Assembly: GCF_900497805.2 (NCBI RefSeq)
Contig: NW_020954581.1
Span: 6,754,142 to 6,818,141 of the forward strand
Direction of reading: 5' to 3'
Source of the DNA: Vombatus ursinus
Taxonomy: Eukaryota; Chordata; Mammalia; Diprotodontia; Vombatidae
Length of the DNA stretch: 64,000 nt
Under the pieces are notes generated by a model. That model was not told where the DNA came from. It searched no databases and saw only the letters and a program-made list of their open reading frames with translations. Below are positions 1-17,204 of this stretch, one piece after another (position 1 is the stretch's first letter; the number at the start of each line of letters is the position of its first letter). The position numbers were made by a program, and so were the translations under genes.

Positions 1-2221
1 TATGTGAGATAATTTACCCCCATTCTACCTTTCCCTTTCTCCTTCTCCCAGTATAATCCTCTCTCACCTCTTAATTTTATACTTCAGATATCACTACTTC
101 ATCTTCAACTCACCCTGTGCCCTCTATTTATCTATCTATCTGTATCTAAATCTATCTATCTATACATATAATTTTGCCCTCCCACTACTCTAAAACTGAC
201 AAAAGACTCATGAGTAACAAATATCATCTTTCCATGCAGAATGTAAACAGTTCAATCTTAATAAATCACTTATGATTTCTCTTTCCTGTTTCCTGTTTAC
301 ATCTTGAGTCTTGTATCTGAAAGTCAAATTTTCTATTCAGCTCTGGTCTTTTCATCAAGAATGCTTGAAAGTCCTCTATTTCACTGAATGTCTATTTTTT
401 CCCCTGAAGGATTACGCTCAGTTTTGCTGGGTAGGTGATTCTTGGTTGTAATTCTATCTCCTTTGCCCTCTGGAACATTATATTCCATGCCCTCCAGTCC
501 CTTAATGTAGAAGCTGCTAAATCTTGTGTTATCCTGATTGTGTTTCCACAATACTTGAATTGTTTCTTTCTGTCTGCTTGCAATATTTTCTCCTTGACCT
601 GGGAAATCTGGAATTTGGCTACAATATTCCTAGGAGTTTTCCTCCTCTTTCAGGAGGTGATTGGTAGATTCTTTCCATTTCTATTTTGCTCTCTGGTTCT
701 AAAATATCTGGGCAGTTTTCCTTGATAATTTCTTGAAAGATGATATCTAGGCTTTTTTTTTGATCATGGCTTTCAGATAGTCCAATAATTTTTAAATTCT
801 CTCTCCTGTATCTATTTTCTAGGTCAGTTATGTTTCCAATGAGGTATTTCACATTGTTTTCCATTTTTTTCATTCTTTTGGATTTGTTTTACAATATTTT
901 GATTTCTCATAAAGTCCTTAGCTTCCAATTATTCCATTCTAATTTTTAAGGAAGTATTTTCTTCAGTAAGCTTTTGGACTTCCTTTTCCATCTGACCAAT
1001 TTTGCTTTTTAAGGCATTCTTCTCCTCATTGGCTTTTTGGACCTCTTTTGCCATTTGAGTTAAACTATTTTTTAAGGTGTTATTTTTTTCAGTATTTTTG
1101 TGGGTCTCCTTTAGCCAGCTGTTGACTTATTTTTTCATGATTTTCTTGCATCACTCTCAGTTTTTCCTCTACTTCTCTTACTTGCTTCTCAAAATCCTTT
1201 TTGAGCTCTTCCATGACCTGGGACAAATTCATATTTTTCTTAGAGGCTTTGTATGTAGGAGCTTTGACTTTGTTGTCTTCTTCTTGTTGTTTGTTTTGAT
1301 CTTCTTTGTCACTAAAGTAAGATTCTATGGTCTGACTCTTCTTGCTCTGCTTGCTCATGATTCCAGTTAATTGTTTGAGGTATAAACTCTTTGTTAAGGT
1401 AGGAGTCTGCTTCCAGGGTGGAGAATGTACTGTCCCAAGCTTCAGGGGTTTTGTGCAGCTGTTTTCAGAGATACTTCTAGGACCTGTAAATTTTCAGTTC
1501 TTCCAAGGTGCTATGATCAAGGGTGAGGTGTTTACTCCTATCCTGGCCTGTGCTCTGGTCTATGAATGACCACAAGCACTTTTTTCTGGCTTGGAACTGT
1601 GAGGAGGATTCTTTGTCCATAGCCACTCAAAGCTTCACCATGCCAGTGTTCCTCCTCACCCCAGGACCGCCGTAGAACTGTGACCCAGATCCAAGCAGGG
1701 GTAAAGTGAGAGAATCCTGCCTCAGCACCAGCAAAGAGATCCCTGTAATCCCCCTCTGATCAGTCACTCGATTCCCTCTAAGTCTGTGGGCCAGAAGTTT
1801 CAGAGGCAGCCATAGCCCTGGGGCCATGCTCAGGGACTGGTGCTGGTACCCCTGTGCTTCTCTTTCACCTCAGACGCAGATTTTTCCTACTGACCTTCTA
1901 AGTTGTCTTTGGTGTTCGTGGGTTGAGAAGTCAGGAAATTGCCACAGCTACCTGTGATTCAGTCCTCTGAGGCCTGCTCCAGGTTTATTGAGGCCTGAAT
2001 GCCCATGCTGAACTATGCTTCTCTCCCAGCCTGGTGTGATATACCTTTCCAATCACCCTTCCAGGTTGTCTTGGACTGGAAATTTATTTCACTCCATCTT
2101 TTTGTGGATTCTGCTGCTTTAGAATTTGTTTAGAACCATTTTTTTACAAGTATTTGGAGGAATTTGGTGGAGAGCTCAAGCAAGTCACTGCTTTTACTCT
2201 GCCATCATGGCTCTACCACCC
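1..2221 (-). mobile_element. L1 copy A1 (half-L1-like): spacer, ORF1 and 5' UTR
   Basis: A minus-strand L1 is cut by the left edge of the window. From its 5' end it has a 5' UTR (about 2220 to 1359), ORF1 (1358 to 392) and the purine-rich sequence that follows ORF1 (391 to 1). Positions 1-1600 match 53740-55500 closely, so A1 and the half-L1 at 53007-56082 are the same subfamily. The 5' end carries GCCATGATGGCAGAG at 2200-2214. At 2222 the sequence passes directly into the ORF1 coiled-coil region of a different L1, so A1 inserted into that copy. Its 3' end lies outside the window, so whether it also lacks ORF2 cannot be seen. Confidence 0.88.
392..1358 (-). pseudogene. L1 ORF1 (RNA-binding nucleocapsid-like protein), broken
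   Basis: L1 ORF1 protein coats L1 RNA as trimers and is needed for retrotransposition. Three reading blocks survive. The N-terminal block (1358-1089) begins MSKQSKKSQTIESYF and continues into a Lys/Glu-rich coiled coil. The middle block (873-619) holds the RRM start, with DLENRYRRENLKIIGL resembling the DLENRLRRNNIRIIG motif of human ORF1p. The C-terminal block (583-392) holds ITQDLAASTLRDWRAWN and PRITYPAKLSVI, matching the C-terminal domain motifs of the family. The blocks lie in different frames, so at least two frame changes separate them. The total length is typical for ORF1. The ATG at 1358 was chosen because it opens the conserved MSK start also seen at 2572. Confidence 0.88.
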
Positions 2222-3343
2222 AATTATGCTTTTTAAGGAGTTGTTTTCTTCAGTGTCCTTTTTTTCTAGCTGACCAATTGTATTTTTAAGGACCTGTTTT
2301 CTACAGTTAATTTTTGTCCTTCCTTTTCCAAGCTATTGACTCTCTCTTGCTTACCTCTCATTTCTTTTCCCAATTTTTTTTCTACCTCTTATTTCCTTTT
2401 TAAAATCCTTCTTAAGTTCTTCCAAGAAGGCTTTTTGGGCTCCAGACCAGTTCATATTCCCTTTTGAGGTTCCAGATATGGGTCTGTTGACAATGTTGTC
2501 CTCTTCAGAATTTCTGCCTTGATCTTCATGATTTCCATAATAAGAACTTATAGTACATTTCTTTTTGCTCATGGTGTTTGCTTATTTCCTGGCCTTTAAA
2601 AAGATTGAGCTCTCCTGCTGGAGAGCAGAGGGCATTGACCCAAGCTTGTTTTGTTAGGAACCCAGGGCCTGGTCAATGGCTTTGTGTGCTAGGGTCTCCA
2701 ATGCTGGCATTTGGAGGCTGTAGGGTTCTGCAGCTTGCCTGGTGTTGAGCTGGAATCAGCAACACTGGAACTCTAGGGGTAGGACTGGGTAGTCTGGCCC
2801 TTGGAAGTTGTGTGCTCACCTGGGCCTTTCTTTCCTTTAGCTTTCTTCAGCTCCTTTCAGATGGACGTTTTGCTGCTGTGGGATGTTTCTTTGCCTGGGG
2901 GGAGCTCTTGGAACACTTCTCAGAGTTTTGCTAAGGCATTGGCAGACCTGGTTGTTGTAGAATGACAAGGCATGTGGTGGTTTTTTGAGTCAGTTTCCAC
3001 TGGTTCCCCTGTCCTTACTGAGGCACTCAGGGGTCCTGGTGATGGTGTTTGCCTGCTATACTACTTGGGGTTCAGGATCTCCCCCTGGTATGCTGAGGTG
3101 GGGCTTTGCGCTAGCTTGTGGACATTCTTCCCATTCTGTACTGCTCCCCTTCCCCTAGGGCAAGAGGGGCCTTTCCCATTAATCCCTCAAGCTGCCTAGG
3201 CTACCAGACTGCTGCACCCCATATTTCTTCAGGTTCAAATGTTCCAGGGATTTTCCTAGGGTGAGATTTTCTGGACTTTCAGAGGTTAATAAGGGACTAT
3301 GAGAGCAACTTACTTCTTACTCCGCCATCTTGACTCCCGGAAA
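2222..3343 (-). mobile_element. L1 copy A2: ORF1 N-terminus and 5' UTR, interrupted by A1
   Basis: This is the 5' end of a minus-strand L1 of a different subfamily from A1. It shares its ORF1 start and 5' UTR with the full-length copy at 39229-45973. ORF1 begins at 2572 with MSKKKCTISSYYGNHEDQ and runs into the coiled coil, where A1 interrupts it at 2222. The 5' UTR spans 2573-3343 and ends at a CCGCCATCTTGA motif (3322-3333). At about 3344 the sequence switches to reverse transcriptase sequence of a third, older L1, so A2 inserted there. Confidence 0.82.
2351..2572 (-). pseudogene. L1 ORF1 N-terminal fragment
   Basis: A 73-residue frame starts at the same MSKKKCTI position as ORF1 of the full-length copy near 45022. 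It contains NMNWSGAQKAFLEELKKDFKKEI, the entry into the coiled coil. The rest of ORF1 is split off by the A1 insertion. It is not expected to be functional. Confidence 0.8.
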
Positions 3344-3978
3344 TGGAACACTATAGCTCACATTTCTAATACAAATTTTGAAGAAGAGTGGCAACATGGG
3401 ATATCGCTGCTTCACCCCTGATCTTATTGGGAAAGCTACTAACATCCCCACTGTAGAAAATTATTGCTCTCACTTTTAGAAAGATAAAATTGATCATTTT
3501 AAGAAAGGGTCCATTTATTCCTATGCTTTCTAGGGTTTTGAACAGGAGTTAGCATTGTATTTATTTTTTCAAAAGCTTTTTCTTCATGTATAGATGTAAT
3601 CATATGATTTTTGTTGTTTTTTGTTATTGATATTGTCAATTATGCTGAAAATTTTCTTAATATTAAATCAGTCTTGCATTCCAGATCTAAACTGTACCTG
3701 GTCATAATGTATGATCTTTATCATATATTGCTATAATCTCCTTGCTAATATTTTATATACATTTTTTGCCTTAATATTCATTAGGGAAATTTGTCTATAG
3801 TTTTATTTCTCTGTTATTGTTCTCCCAGTTTTAGGTTTCAAAACTATATTTGTGTCATAACAGGAATTTGATAGGACTCTATTTTTCAAATAGTTTTTAT
3901 AGTATTGAGACTAATTGTTCTTAAAAGTTCAGTAGAATTTGCTTATGAATCCATCTGGTATTGGAAATTTTTTCTTTT
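3344..3978 (-). mobile_element. Old L1 copy D, reverse transcriptase fragment
   Basis: The sequence is homologous to 41430-42013 of the full-length L1, the ORF2 reverse transcriptase region, but much more diverged and with no open frame. Landmarks shared in order are the stretches equivalent to GGGTGAAGCAAGG, AAGCTTTTGA and the ATTAGGGAAATT segment at 3781. It is bounded on the left by the 5' end of A2 and on the right by the T-rich 3' end of a younger L1 at about 3979. It is therefore the oldest layer of this cluster. Confidence 0.8.
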
Positions 3979-9882
<5,904 letters not shown>

Positions 9883-9884
9883 TC

Positions 9885-10395
9885 CTTGCTTTTCCACCTT
9901 CAAGACACTCTATGTCCCAATTCTCATTGTCACTGGCTGCCCTCCATATCTAGATTGTTCTTTTTCCTTGTCTCCTCCTTCTGCCTTCCCTTGCTTCCAT
10001 TTTTTTTTTTTTTTTTTAGCAAAGCAATTGGGGTTAAGTGACTTGCCCAGAGTCACATAGCTAGTGATTGTTATGTGTCTGAGGCCGGTTTTGAACTCAG
10101 GTCCTCCTGACTCCAGGGCCAGTGCTCTATCCACTGCACCACCTAGCTGCCACCTTTTGCTAGAAGTGTTTTTGGTCCCTCTTAGTTCTAGTGCCTTCCC
10201 TCTGTGATTATCTCCAGTTTATTTTTTATATATCTCATTAGTATGTAAGTTATTTAAATTGTATCTCCAATATCTAATTTGGAAGCTCCTGCCATGTATG
10301 TATTATTTTTGCCTTTTTTTTTTTGTTGTTGTTGTTTCCTCAGCACTTAGCACAAGTGCCTAGAAAATAGAAGGCACTTAAAAAAAATCTTGTTA
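9885..10395 (+). mobile_element. L2 (LINE2) 3' end, split by a SINE
   Basis: An ancient L2 3' UTR lies in sense orientation. 9885-10000 holds the pyrimidine-rich segment and 10155-10395 holds the CCCTCTTAGTTCTAGTGCC segment. It ends in the L2 tail CAGCACTTAGCACAAGTGCC. A CORE-SINE interrupts it at 10001-10154. Confidence 0.72.
10001..10154 (-). mobile_element. A-tailed CORE-SINE (WSINE1/Mar1-like)
   Basis: Read on the minus strand it has a tRNA-derived head (GGTGGCAGCTAGGTGG), the CORE segment (TAGCTATGTGACTCTGGGCA) and an A-tail seen as T17 at 10001-10017. The A-tail suggests L1 mobilisation. No clear target duplication was found. The subfamily name is from memory. Confidence 0.85.
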
Positions 10396-11689
10396 ACTTG
10401 ACTTCATTAATAATTAGAAACAGATGACATTCAAGTAAAGAGAAGAGGCCATGACATAGATAGGATTTTCGCAACCAGGGCAATTGCAACAAAATCCACC
10501 TGGGACAAAGGATGTAGAACCTGCTATCACACTGGACGCAATGAAACAGCTCTTGTTGAGAGAGGAGAGGAGTAGAATGGGGGAGAGGCTTTCCCTTGCC
10601 CAGTTAGTGGTAGGTTCCAGTTTTAAATAATTGCTCTTGCCTATTAGAGCCCAAATACTATTTTTTTTCCCAGTGTGCAGATATACACTAATTATTGTGA
10701 GTATCTCTAAATTCAGCATCCTGGGTCAAAGGCTGAGCTGACCTACCTTAGTTATCAAGCCAGGAAAATTCGTTTTTGGCATATATAATATAGTATGGAT
10801 TATAGAATTTGAATCATTGGGCTGGATATAGTGGGGTGACTTAATCTATCCCAATACTTTCAGAAAAGACCAACTTTAAACTATCCCATTCAGGCAAGAC
10901 CCGATCCTATTTTTAAATATTTTAATATTCCTTATTAGAAATAAGGAGATTCTTTAGTCATTTGAATATTTTAGAGTTTTCATTGTCAGACGACACTGTT
11001 CTTTCTCTCTAGTTAAATCCTTCATGTTGTCCCTGTGTCTGACATTTATAGACATAAATACTGTTTAAATATCAGTGAACAAGTCAGTGAAATTCTCCAA
11101 CAGATAAATTTATTTTTCGGTTACTAGAAAAAATTATTGAATTCTAGTTATAGAGTAGAAAGGGACCTTTGAGGCCACCTATTCCAAAGCTGCCCAAGGC
11201 CACACAGGTCGTAGGCTTAAGATGTCCTTTTTAATAATAGTTTCTTGTGGAAGCAAAATTTTAATGTACACAGAAGCTAACTAATATTCTCAGAAAAGGT
11301 TTTTGAAGGAAATCTCCACCCAAACTGTTAGAATAAAATGAATGAAAATCCTAGCAAATGTGTCACATTATTTGGGCAAATACTAGACCAAGACTTACAT
11401 TTCTGAGTGCTGTATTATTACATTAAAAGAAAATATGGCTGAAGGACTCCTCCTTTGATTAGAAATATATAATTCTTATAGATTTCACTCCTTCAGAGCC
11501 TGAAATTTTATAATCACTCCTTGACAGCTCCCCACAGCAATTCATTAGCTCATCAAAATGAAGCCTAGTGACAATATAGCAATTCCTCAAACTCTGCACT
11601 ATATATCAGAGGCTGGATTTAAATTCTTGGCAACCATATTTCTGAGAGCATAGGGATCCAATTCAAACTCAATTTGATTCAACGCATCA
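10396..11689. other. Mostly unique stretch
   Basis: I see no gene. A 101-codon minus frame (10719-10414) has no recognisable domain and no usual features of a coding exon. Around 11140-11230 there is a weak L3/CR1-like 3' end segment (AGAAAGGGACCTTTGAGGCCA). The remainder is unassigned. Confidence 0.5.
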
Positions 11690-11795
11690 AGTATTTATTG
11701 AGTTCCTAGCACTTTGTCAGCAATTATTTTAATGTGAGGAATAAGTAATCAATTCCTACCCTCAAGGAGCATACATTCTACTATATGCATATGCC
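11690..11795 (-). mobile_element. L2 3' end fragment
   Basis: The reverse complement of the L2 tail is recognisable: GTATTTATTGAGTTCCTAGCACTTTG followed by CCTACCCTCAAGGAGCATAC. It is a short, old fragment. Confidence 0.6.
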
Positions 11796-12169
11796 AATTT
11801 TTGTCATCAATCAAAAAGTAATGACTGTATTAATCACTCACTATGTATCTACTATGTATCACTATTATTATTGCTTAAAGATGAATTCATATCTTACTTG
11901 CCACAAAGAGAACAGAAAATATTGAACCTCTTAAAATCAGCCACCAGATTAATCATTTTCTTTCTTTTTTTTGTCAACGATGTATATTTTCTTTCTGTAA
12001 AATAATAAAAAGAATAATGAGATCCCCTTTTAACAAATATGCATAGTCAAGAAAAATTAGTTCTTATGTTGGTCATGTCCAAATATGTGTGTCTTATTCT
12101 GTATTTCAAGTCAATTACTTCTTCATCAGAAAGTGGGTGGCGTTCACTGCATAATACTATAATCTTAAT

Positions 12170-12295
12170 ACTAATAATATTTAATACTATAATCTGAGGA
12201 CAGGAACTATGTTTAGCATTCTTTTTACCCCCTGCACTTAGCACAGTGCCTGGCACATAAGCACTTAATGAATGTTTGTTGACTAACCAACTTGC
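12170..12295 (+). mobile_element. L2 3' tail fragment
   Basis: It ends in CACTTAGCACAGTGCCTGGC followed by ACATAAGCACTTAATGAATG, the characteristic L2 3' end in sense orientation. Confidence 0.7.
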
Positions 12296-12359
12296 ATGAA
12301 ATGATGAGAATGAAATAAACAGAATAATAAGGAGAATTTCTACAATAAATTCTCTTTCA

Positions 12360-12480
12360 ACAGGTGTCATTTTTTTCCTCTTTTGACCTCAGTTTCCTCT
12401 TTCATAAAATGGAAGTGGGGGAGTATCTAGATGACTTATGAAGATACCTTCCAGTTCTAAATTTTTGATCCTATAATTTC
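12360..12480 (+). mobile_element. MIR/THER-type CORE-SINE 3' fragment
   Basis: CCTCAGTTTCCTCTTTCATA and AAATGGAAG, followed by a GATGACTTATGAAGATACC tail, match the 3' half of this ancient SINE class. Confidence 0.6.
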
Positions 12481-13374
12481 TTTACTCAATTCAAATATTA
12501 GGATATTCTAATGAAACTGTGGTTGCTTCTTAGGTCCTTTCCTATTTAGAATCTATGGTCCCATTTTCCTGTTTATTAATTATTGTGGATATCATTCATT
12601 CAGTTGTTTCAGGTCATGCTCTGTCTATGACTACTCATTCTTTGATAATTTTCTTCATGTCCTCTATCCTGCATGTTCATCGTAAAGGAGACATTCAATA
12701 TGTTGGATACTTCTTTGTTTTCCCTTCACATTTCATGGATATGATTGGGCTGTGCATGACATATAGCTGCTAATAATGGAACACTATTCTCTGCCAACTA
12801 TTAAAAAATGACCATCACAAAGGGGGAAAGATAGAAGTGCATGATGGATATGAGTAGGACGCTACATGTAACAGATGAGGGATTTCAAAGGAGAAGTACA
12901 ATAAATGGTGCATCTCTGAAATGTGTGAGCAATAAAATATGGGCTAGTCAAATGGTGAGACATTCTCTCAATGATAAGAAAGTTGACTTATTCTTAAATT
13001 CCAAGTCACAAGGATGAAAGGATAAGACTGGGGTGCTCCATTCTGATAACCAAATTCTTCTCTTTTTCTATTCAATCATGAAACATTAGCTTTTATTTTT
13101 TTTCTTGAATATTCACTAACTTTATGTTTTCTAAGGGTTACTATAGCCAAGCTGGTAGAACTCGAGGGGCCTTTGATCTATATTTTGCTAACCCTGGGCC
13201 TAGAGGATGTGTCATTGCCACTTAGGCAACTAGACTCCTTGCTACAGTATGGCAGTCCTTTAAATTATCCATAATAAATTCCCTCTCTCACTCCCTATAG
13301 ACAGGAGCTATTCCGCACATTTTCTTCCCTCTTCAAGCCTTCCACGATTGCTGCTCACCATTCTCATAGTACAT
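12481..13374. other. Unassigned stretch
   Basis: I see no gene or clear repeat. A 72-codon plus frame at 12555-12773 is compositionally unremarkable and has no recognisable motif. Confidence 0.5.
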
Positions 13375-13442
13375 CAGTCAATAAAAAAGCATTTGTTAAA
13401 CACCTATTATATGTCAGGTACTATGCTAGGCCCTGAGATCAC
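13375..13442 (-). mobile_element. L2 3' end fragment
   Basis: CAATAAAAAAGCATTTGTTA followed by a TATGTCAGGTACTATGCTAGG segment is the reverse complement of the L2 3' tail. Confidence 0.6.
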
Positions 13443-14038
13443 TTTAATGAAACAATTGAGGTCATTTAATGTATAGGTGCTTGTTCTCAAATTTTCCTAA
13501 TCTCAAAACCTATTGACATAATCTTCCATTCTCTGACTAAGGAGTGGCCCTTTTCCTTACCTTCTCCATTTTTGATACCATCCCTTCTGGTCTTATCTAG
13601 CTGACTGCCTGTAGAAACTTTCTCCCTCTTCCATGAATCTGCAGCTTCTCCTTATCTACTAATTACTTCCCTTTGTCTTGAACATTCTTAAGTCTCCCCA
13701 TTCAAAAACAAAACAAAACAAAACAAAACCAAATGAAATAACCTTTCAATACATTCATCTTCCCCTCAAGATATCACATATCTCACCTCCCTTATTCAGT
13801 TAAACTTTTTGAATAAAGTTGTCTACACTCACTGGTACTTCCATTTCTTTTTCTGACTCTACAACTGTTTGCCATGTGACTTCCTATGTCATTACACACT
13901 CAGCTGAAATTGCTCTCTCTAGTTATCAACCATATCTTGCTAGACAAATCTGAGAGCATTTTCTTTTTTGACCTCTCCTGTATTCTTGTATTTGACATTC
14001 TTGAACATACCATCAATAGATTTACATACATACATACT

Positions 14039-14040
<2 letters not shown>

Positions 14041-14077
<37 letters not shown>

Positions 14078-14078
14078 A
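14041..14078. repeat. (CA)n/(TA)n microsatellite
   Basis: Alternating CA then TA dinucleotides lie between the L2 and a MIR. Short frames across it are repeat translations. Confidence 0.9.
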
Positions 14079-14094
14079 AATAGATAATGATAAT

Positions 14095-14362
14095 TGCTAA
14101 TAGCATTTATATAGTGTTTATTATGTGCCAGGCACTGAACTGAGCACTTCATGTTATTATCTCATTTGATCCTCACAACAATCTTGGAGGGTAGATGATA
14201 TTATGATCCCTATTATATAGATGAGTAAACGGAGGCAAAGAGACATTAAGTGATGCCCAGGGTCACACAACTAGTAAGTGTCTGAGGACAAATTTGAACT
14301 TGGGTCTTCCTGACTCCAGACCTGACATATTATGCATTTCTTCTACCCACTGCTCCAAGATA
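14095..14362 (-). mobile_element. MIR-type CORE-SINE inserted in L2
   Basis: A nearly full-length reverse-complement MIR shows TTATTATGTGCCAGGCACTG, then CTCATTTGATCCTCACAACA, then CCCAGGGTCACACAACTAGT and GTCTTCCTGACTCCAGA. It splits the L2 around it. Confidence 0.8.
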
Positions 14363-15247
14363 CTTATTCAACTGCCCTCTTTCCTCTGAGCTGCAGTCCT
14401 ATATCACCAATGGCTTATTGGACATTTCAAACCACATATTGCAGAAACATCTAAAATTTCACACTTTCAAAACTGAATTTGTTATTTTTCCTCTCATCGC
14501 CCTTTTTTCTAGACTTTCCTATTTCAGCTGAAGGCATCACTGTCCTTCCAGTCAAACAGGTTTTTAACCTTGGCATTATCCTGTATTCTTTGCTCTCTCT
14601 CACCTCATGTATTTAAATCAATTGCAAGGCTTGTTATTTCTGTCTTCATATTCTTTCTTGCATTTGACCCTCCTACTCTGCATTCACACAGACACCATCT
14701 AGTTCATGCCCTTATCACCTTTCACTTAGATTATCACAATGGATTTCTAATTGGTCTCCTTGCCTCAAGTACCTCACCACTCCATTCTTCCTTATGCTTG
14801 GCTTTCAGACTAATTTTCCTTAAGAGCATATCCGATCATGTGACTCCCTGACTTAATTAACTCTCATGGTTTCCTATTGCCTCTGGGATAAAATATAAAC
14901 TACTCTGTTTAGCTTTTAAATTCTTGCACAACTTGGCCCTTACCTCTCTTTCCAGCATCATTACATATTATCTCTCCACTCCCTCATTTTGTAATATAGC
15001 TAATCCTGTGTTCTTGTTGCCACTTACACACAACATTCCAACTTTGGTCTTAGTGTCTTTGACCATCCCACATGCTTAGAAAGCACTCCCTCCTTCCTTC
15101 TGCCTGATAGAGGGCTCTTAAGATGTTGCTCAAGCACTGTCCTCTCTGGGAATTCTTTCTTGATTCTCTGTTCCCCAACCATTCACATCTTCCTTCCCAA
15201 ACTTGTATTTAACTACTTGGTAGATTTTTGTATTTATGTTGTATGTA

Positions 15248-15355
15248 CTGGTTGTCCCAAATGTCTTTTGTGTACTTTTAAAGCTTTAATGTTTATAAAG
15301 CTTTCAAAAAGCTATTAAAGATTTAAAACTGCTTGAAGACTTTCAGGACACCCAG
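15248..15355. mobile_element. Mariner-type MITE
   Basis: Imperfect inverted ends face each other: CTGGTTGTCCCAAATGTCTT on the left and, reverse-complemented, CTGGGTGTCCTGAAAGTCTT on the right. The 108-bp element is largely palindromic with AAGCTTTAAT-type segments. GGGTGTCCCAAAAGTC-type ends are known from marsupial mariner elements. A TA precedes the left end but the right flank reads AA, so the TA duplication has decayed. It sits inside the L2. Confidence 0.7.
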
Positions 15356-15515
15356 AATTTGTATAATTACTCACTATCTTCCCCATTAGAATTTAAAAAC
15401 ACTGGAAGAAGAATTTTTTCAATTGTCTTCATATCCTTAGTGCCTAGTCCAGGGTGTGGCAGACTGCTGGCATTTAATACATACTTGCTGATGAATTGAT
15501 TGATGGCTAGAACCA

Positions 15516-16699
15516 CCCCAGATAACGTAAGTGAGAGGAAGGATGTGGAACATAGCTGAAGCAAGCTCTATTGTGTGCCTCCCCTTATGTCCTCCACCCT
15601 AGAAGAGAAAAGGATAAGATCTGCCCAGCCTCACCCACAAATCTAGCCAACAATCTGCCACATGAGTATGGACAATGCACACAGTTGAGAAGGGCAGCAT
15701 CCTTGCAGAGTCTAATGGCATTGTAATGGAGATTTTCTCAATTCCTTCAGTATATTGCTGACTGGGCAAATCCCTAATTGCCAACCCTGCAGGCAAACTG
15801 TACTTTTCCTTGCTTTTTACTAGATATATATGTTCATCTAGTCTGTAATTGAATGCTTCCCCCAGGATTTAAAAACAGGTTAAGGGTAAATGTCATCTAA
15901 ATAACCATGGATAGAAGGGCACTCCCTGGTCCTGTCTATATTATGTGGTAGGAGAAGCCAAACTGCTTTTTCTATCCAGGGGACCCCACAGGTCACCTTT
16001 TGACATTACAAATCAAGAGTAGACCAGCAAACTTTGACACCTTTTTTTCTTTTTCTTCCTAATGAAGCATCAGAGTCTCTGGCCCTCATTTCTAAATTTG
16101 TACAGCACCAAAACCTCTTAGTGGAAAAAGATATTAGTAATAATGAGAGGGGAAAGCTCCCAGTGTTTTCTCCAGCTCAATCCATTTATGATGACATCAT
16201 AAGCAGTCAAAGTTCACTTAAATTAAAGAAAAATGTATATTAGTGAGACAATAAGATTCAATTCAAATGCAAAAAATCCCAATCCTCATTTAACCAAATT
16301 GCCTTTTAGATCTACAAGTGACCATGAGCCGCTGAATTACTTGAACATTGTGTCAGGAGTGCATTAAGGCTACATTCTCTCCTCATTTCTTTTTCTCCTT
16401 ATTGATTTCATTATGAAGAATGCCATCAATAGTCATGATGGAGGAATTGAGTAGCGGAATAAGTCAAAACTTTCAACTTTGCAGATAATGCAGCTTTTAT
16501 TATTTGGTCATTAGATTTAGAGGCAGGAATTAACATGCCATCAACTCTGTTCTTTTCCTCTCCAGCATGAGAGATTGCCAGGGGCAGGCTGGATAAATGG
16601 AACACCCAAAACAAACCTGCTATAGGCTTCTGGTTTTCTTATGTGTTCTGACATATAGAAAGGGTTCCTAGATTTAAAGCTGAAAAAAATAAAGGTTTT
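15516..16699. other. Unassigned unique stretch
   Basis: No gene or repeat recognised over about 1.2 kb. Frames at 15599-15796 (minus) and 16034-16243 (plus) lack recognisable domains. Confidence 0.5.
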
Positions 16700-16845
16700 C
16701 TTGTCTACTCACCCTCATTTCGCAGATGAGGAAACTGAAGCACAGAGCTGCCAAGAACACACACACACGAGATATAGCAGAGCTAAGATGTAAATCTGGG
16801 TCCTTCATTCCCAGTTCTAGCATTCTTTCCATTATATTGTTTATA
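16700..16845 (-). mobile_element. MIR-type SINE fragment
   Basis: CGCAGATGAGGAAACTGAAG then CACAGAGCTGCCAAG and a decayed head are the reverse complement of MIR. Confidence 0.65.
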
Positions 16846-16969
16846 TTCTATTATGCAATTTTATTGTTATATTACATTTGTGTTAAATTATGTTATATTG
16901 TTTTCCTATTCCTGAAAAATTAACTCTTGAGTATTCCTCTGTTTTTATAGTGTAAGGGCCATTATCAAA

Positions 16970-17200
16970 GGAGGTAGCCACAACAAGCAGAGGCAGGCTA
17001 CCAGCGGACTGAGCCCTGGACCTAGGGGCAATTGTTTTGAGGTAAAACTGCAACAATGCCACTTCAATCTGTGGGACTTTGGACAAATCGCTTCACATTC
17101 CTGGGTCTCAGTTTCCTCATACATAAAATGAGGAGCTTGGATTATCTAGGTTTTGTAAGATTCTTTCCATTTCTAAATCTTTGATCCAATAATTCTAGAG
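16970..17200 (+). mobile_element. MIR/THER-type CORE-SINE
   Basis: A head near 16985, GGACTTTGGACAAATCGCTT in the CORE, GGTCTCAGTTTCCTCATACA and a TTCTAAATCTTTGATCCAAT tail run in sense order. Confidence 0.7.
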
Positions 17201-17204
17201 CTGC

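Larger units (their letters stand above)
13455..15515 (+). mobile_element. Long L2 copy (about 1.7 kb without insertions), with RT remnant
   Basis: This is one of the longer L2 fossils in the window. In sense order it shows a decayed reverse transcriptase motif A at about 13965-14010, read as FDLSCILVFDILEH where L2 normally has LDLSAAFDTVDH. The long pyrimidine-rich 3' region follows (CTATATCACCAATGG near 14400, TTTCCTATTGCCTCTGGGAT near 14870), then the L2 tail near 15440-15515. It is interrupted by a (CA)n tract and a MIR (14040-14362) and by a mariner-type MITE (15248-15355). No open ORF2 remains. Confidence 0.75.

Noticed and set aside
10414-10719. A 101-codon minus frame with CCNCPGC that hints at a Cys-rich protein
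   Set aside because: Only one Cys cluster, no family match that I recognise and no exon signals.
16034-16243. A 69-codon plus frame with balanced composition
   Set aside because: Too short, no motif, no splice sites or promoter; chance in unique sequence.
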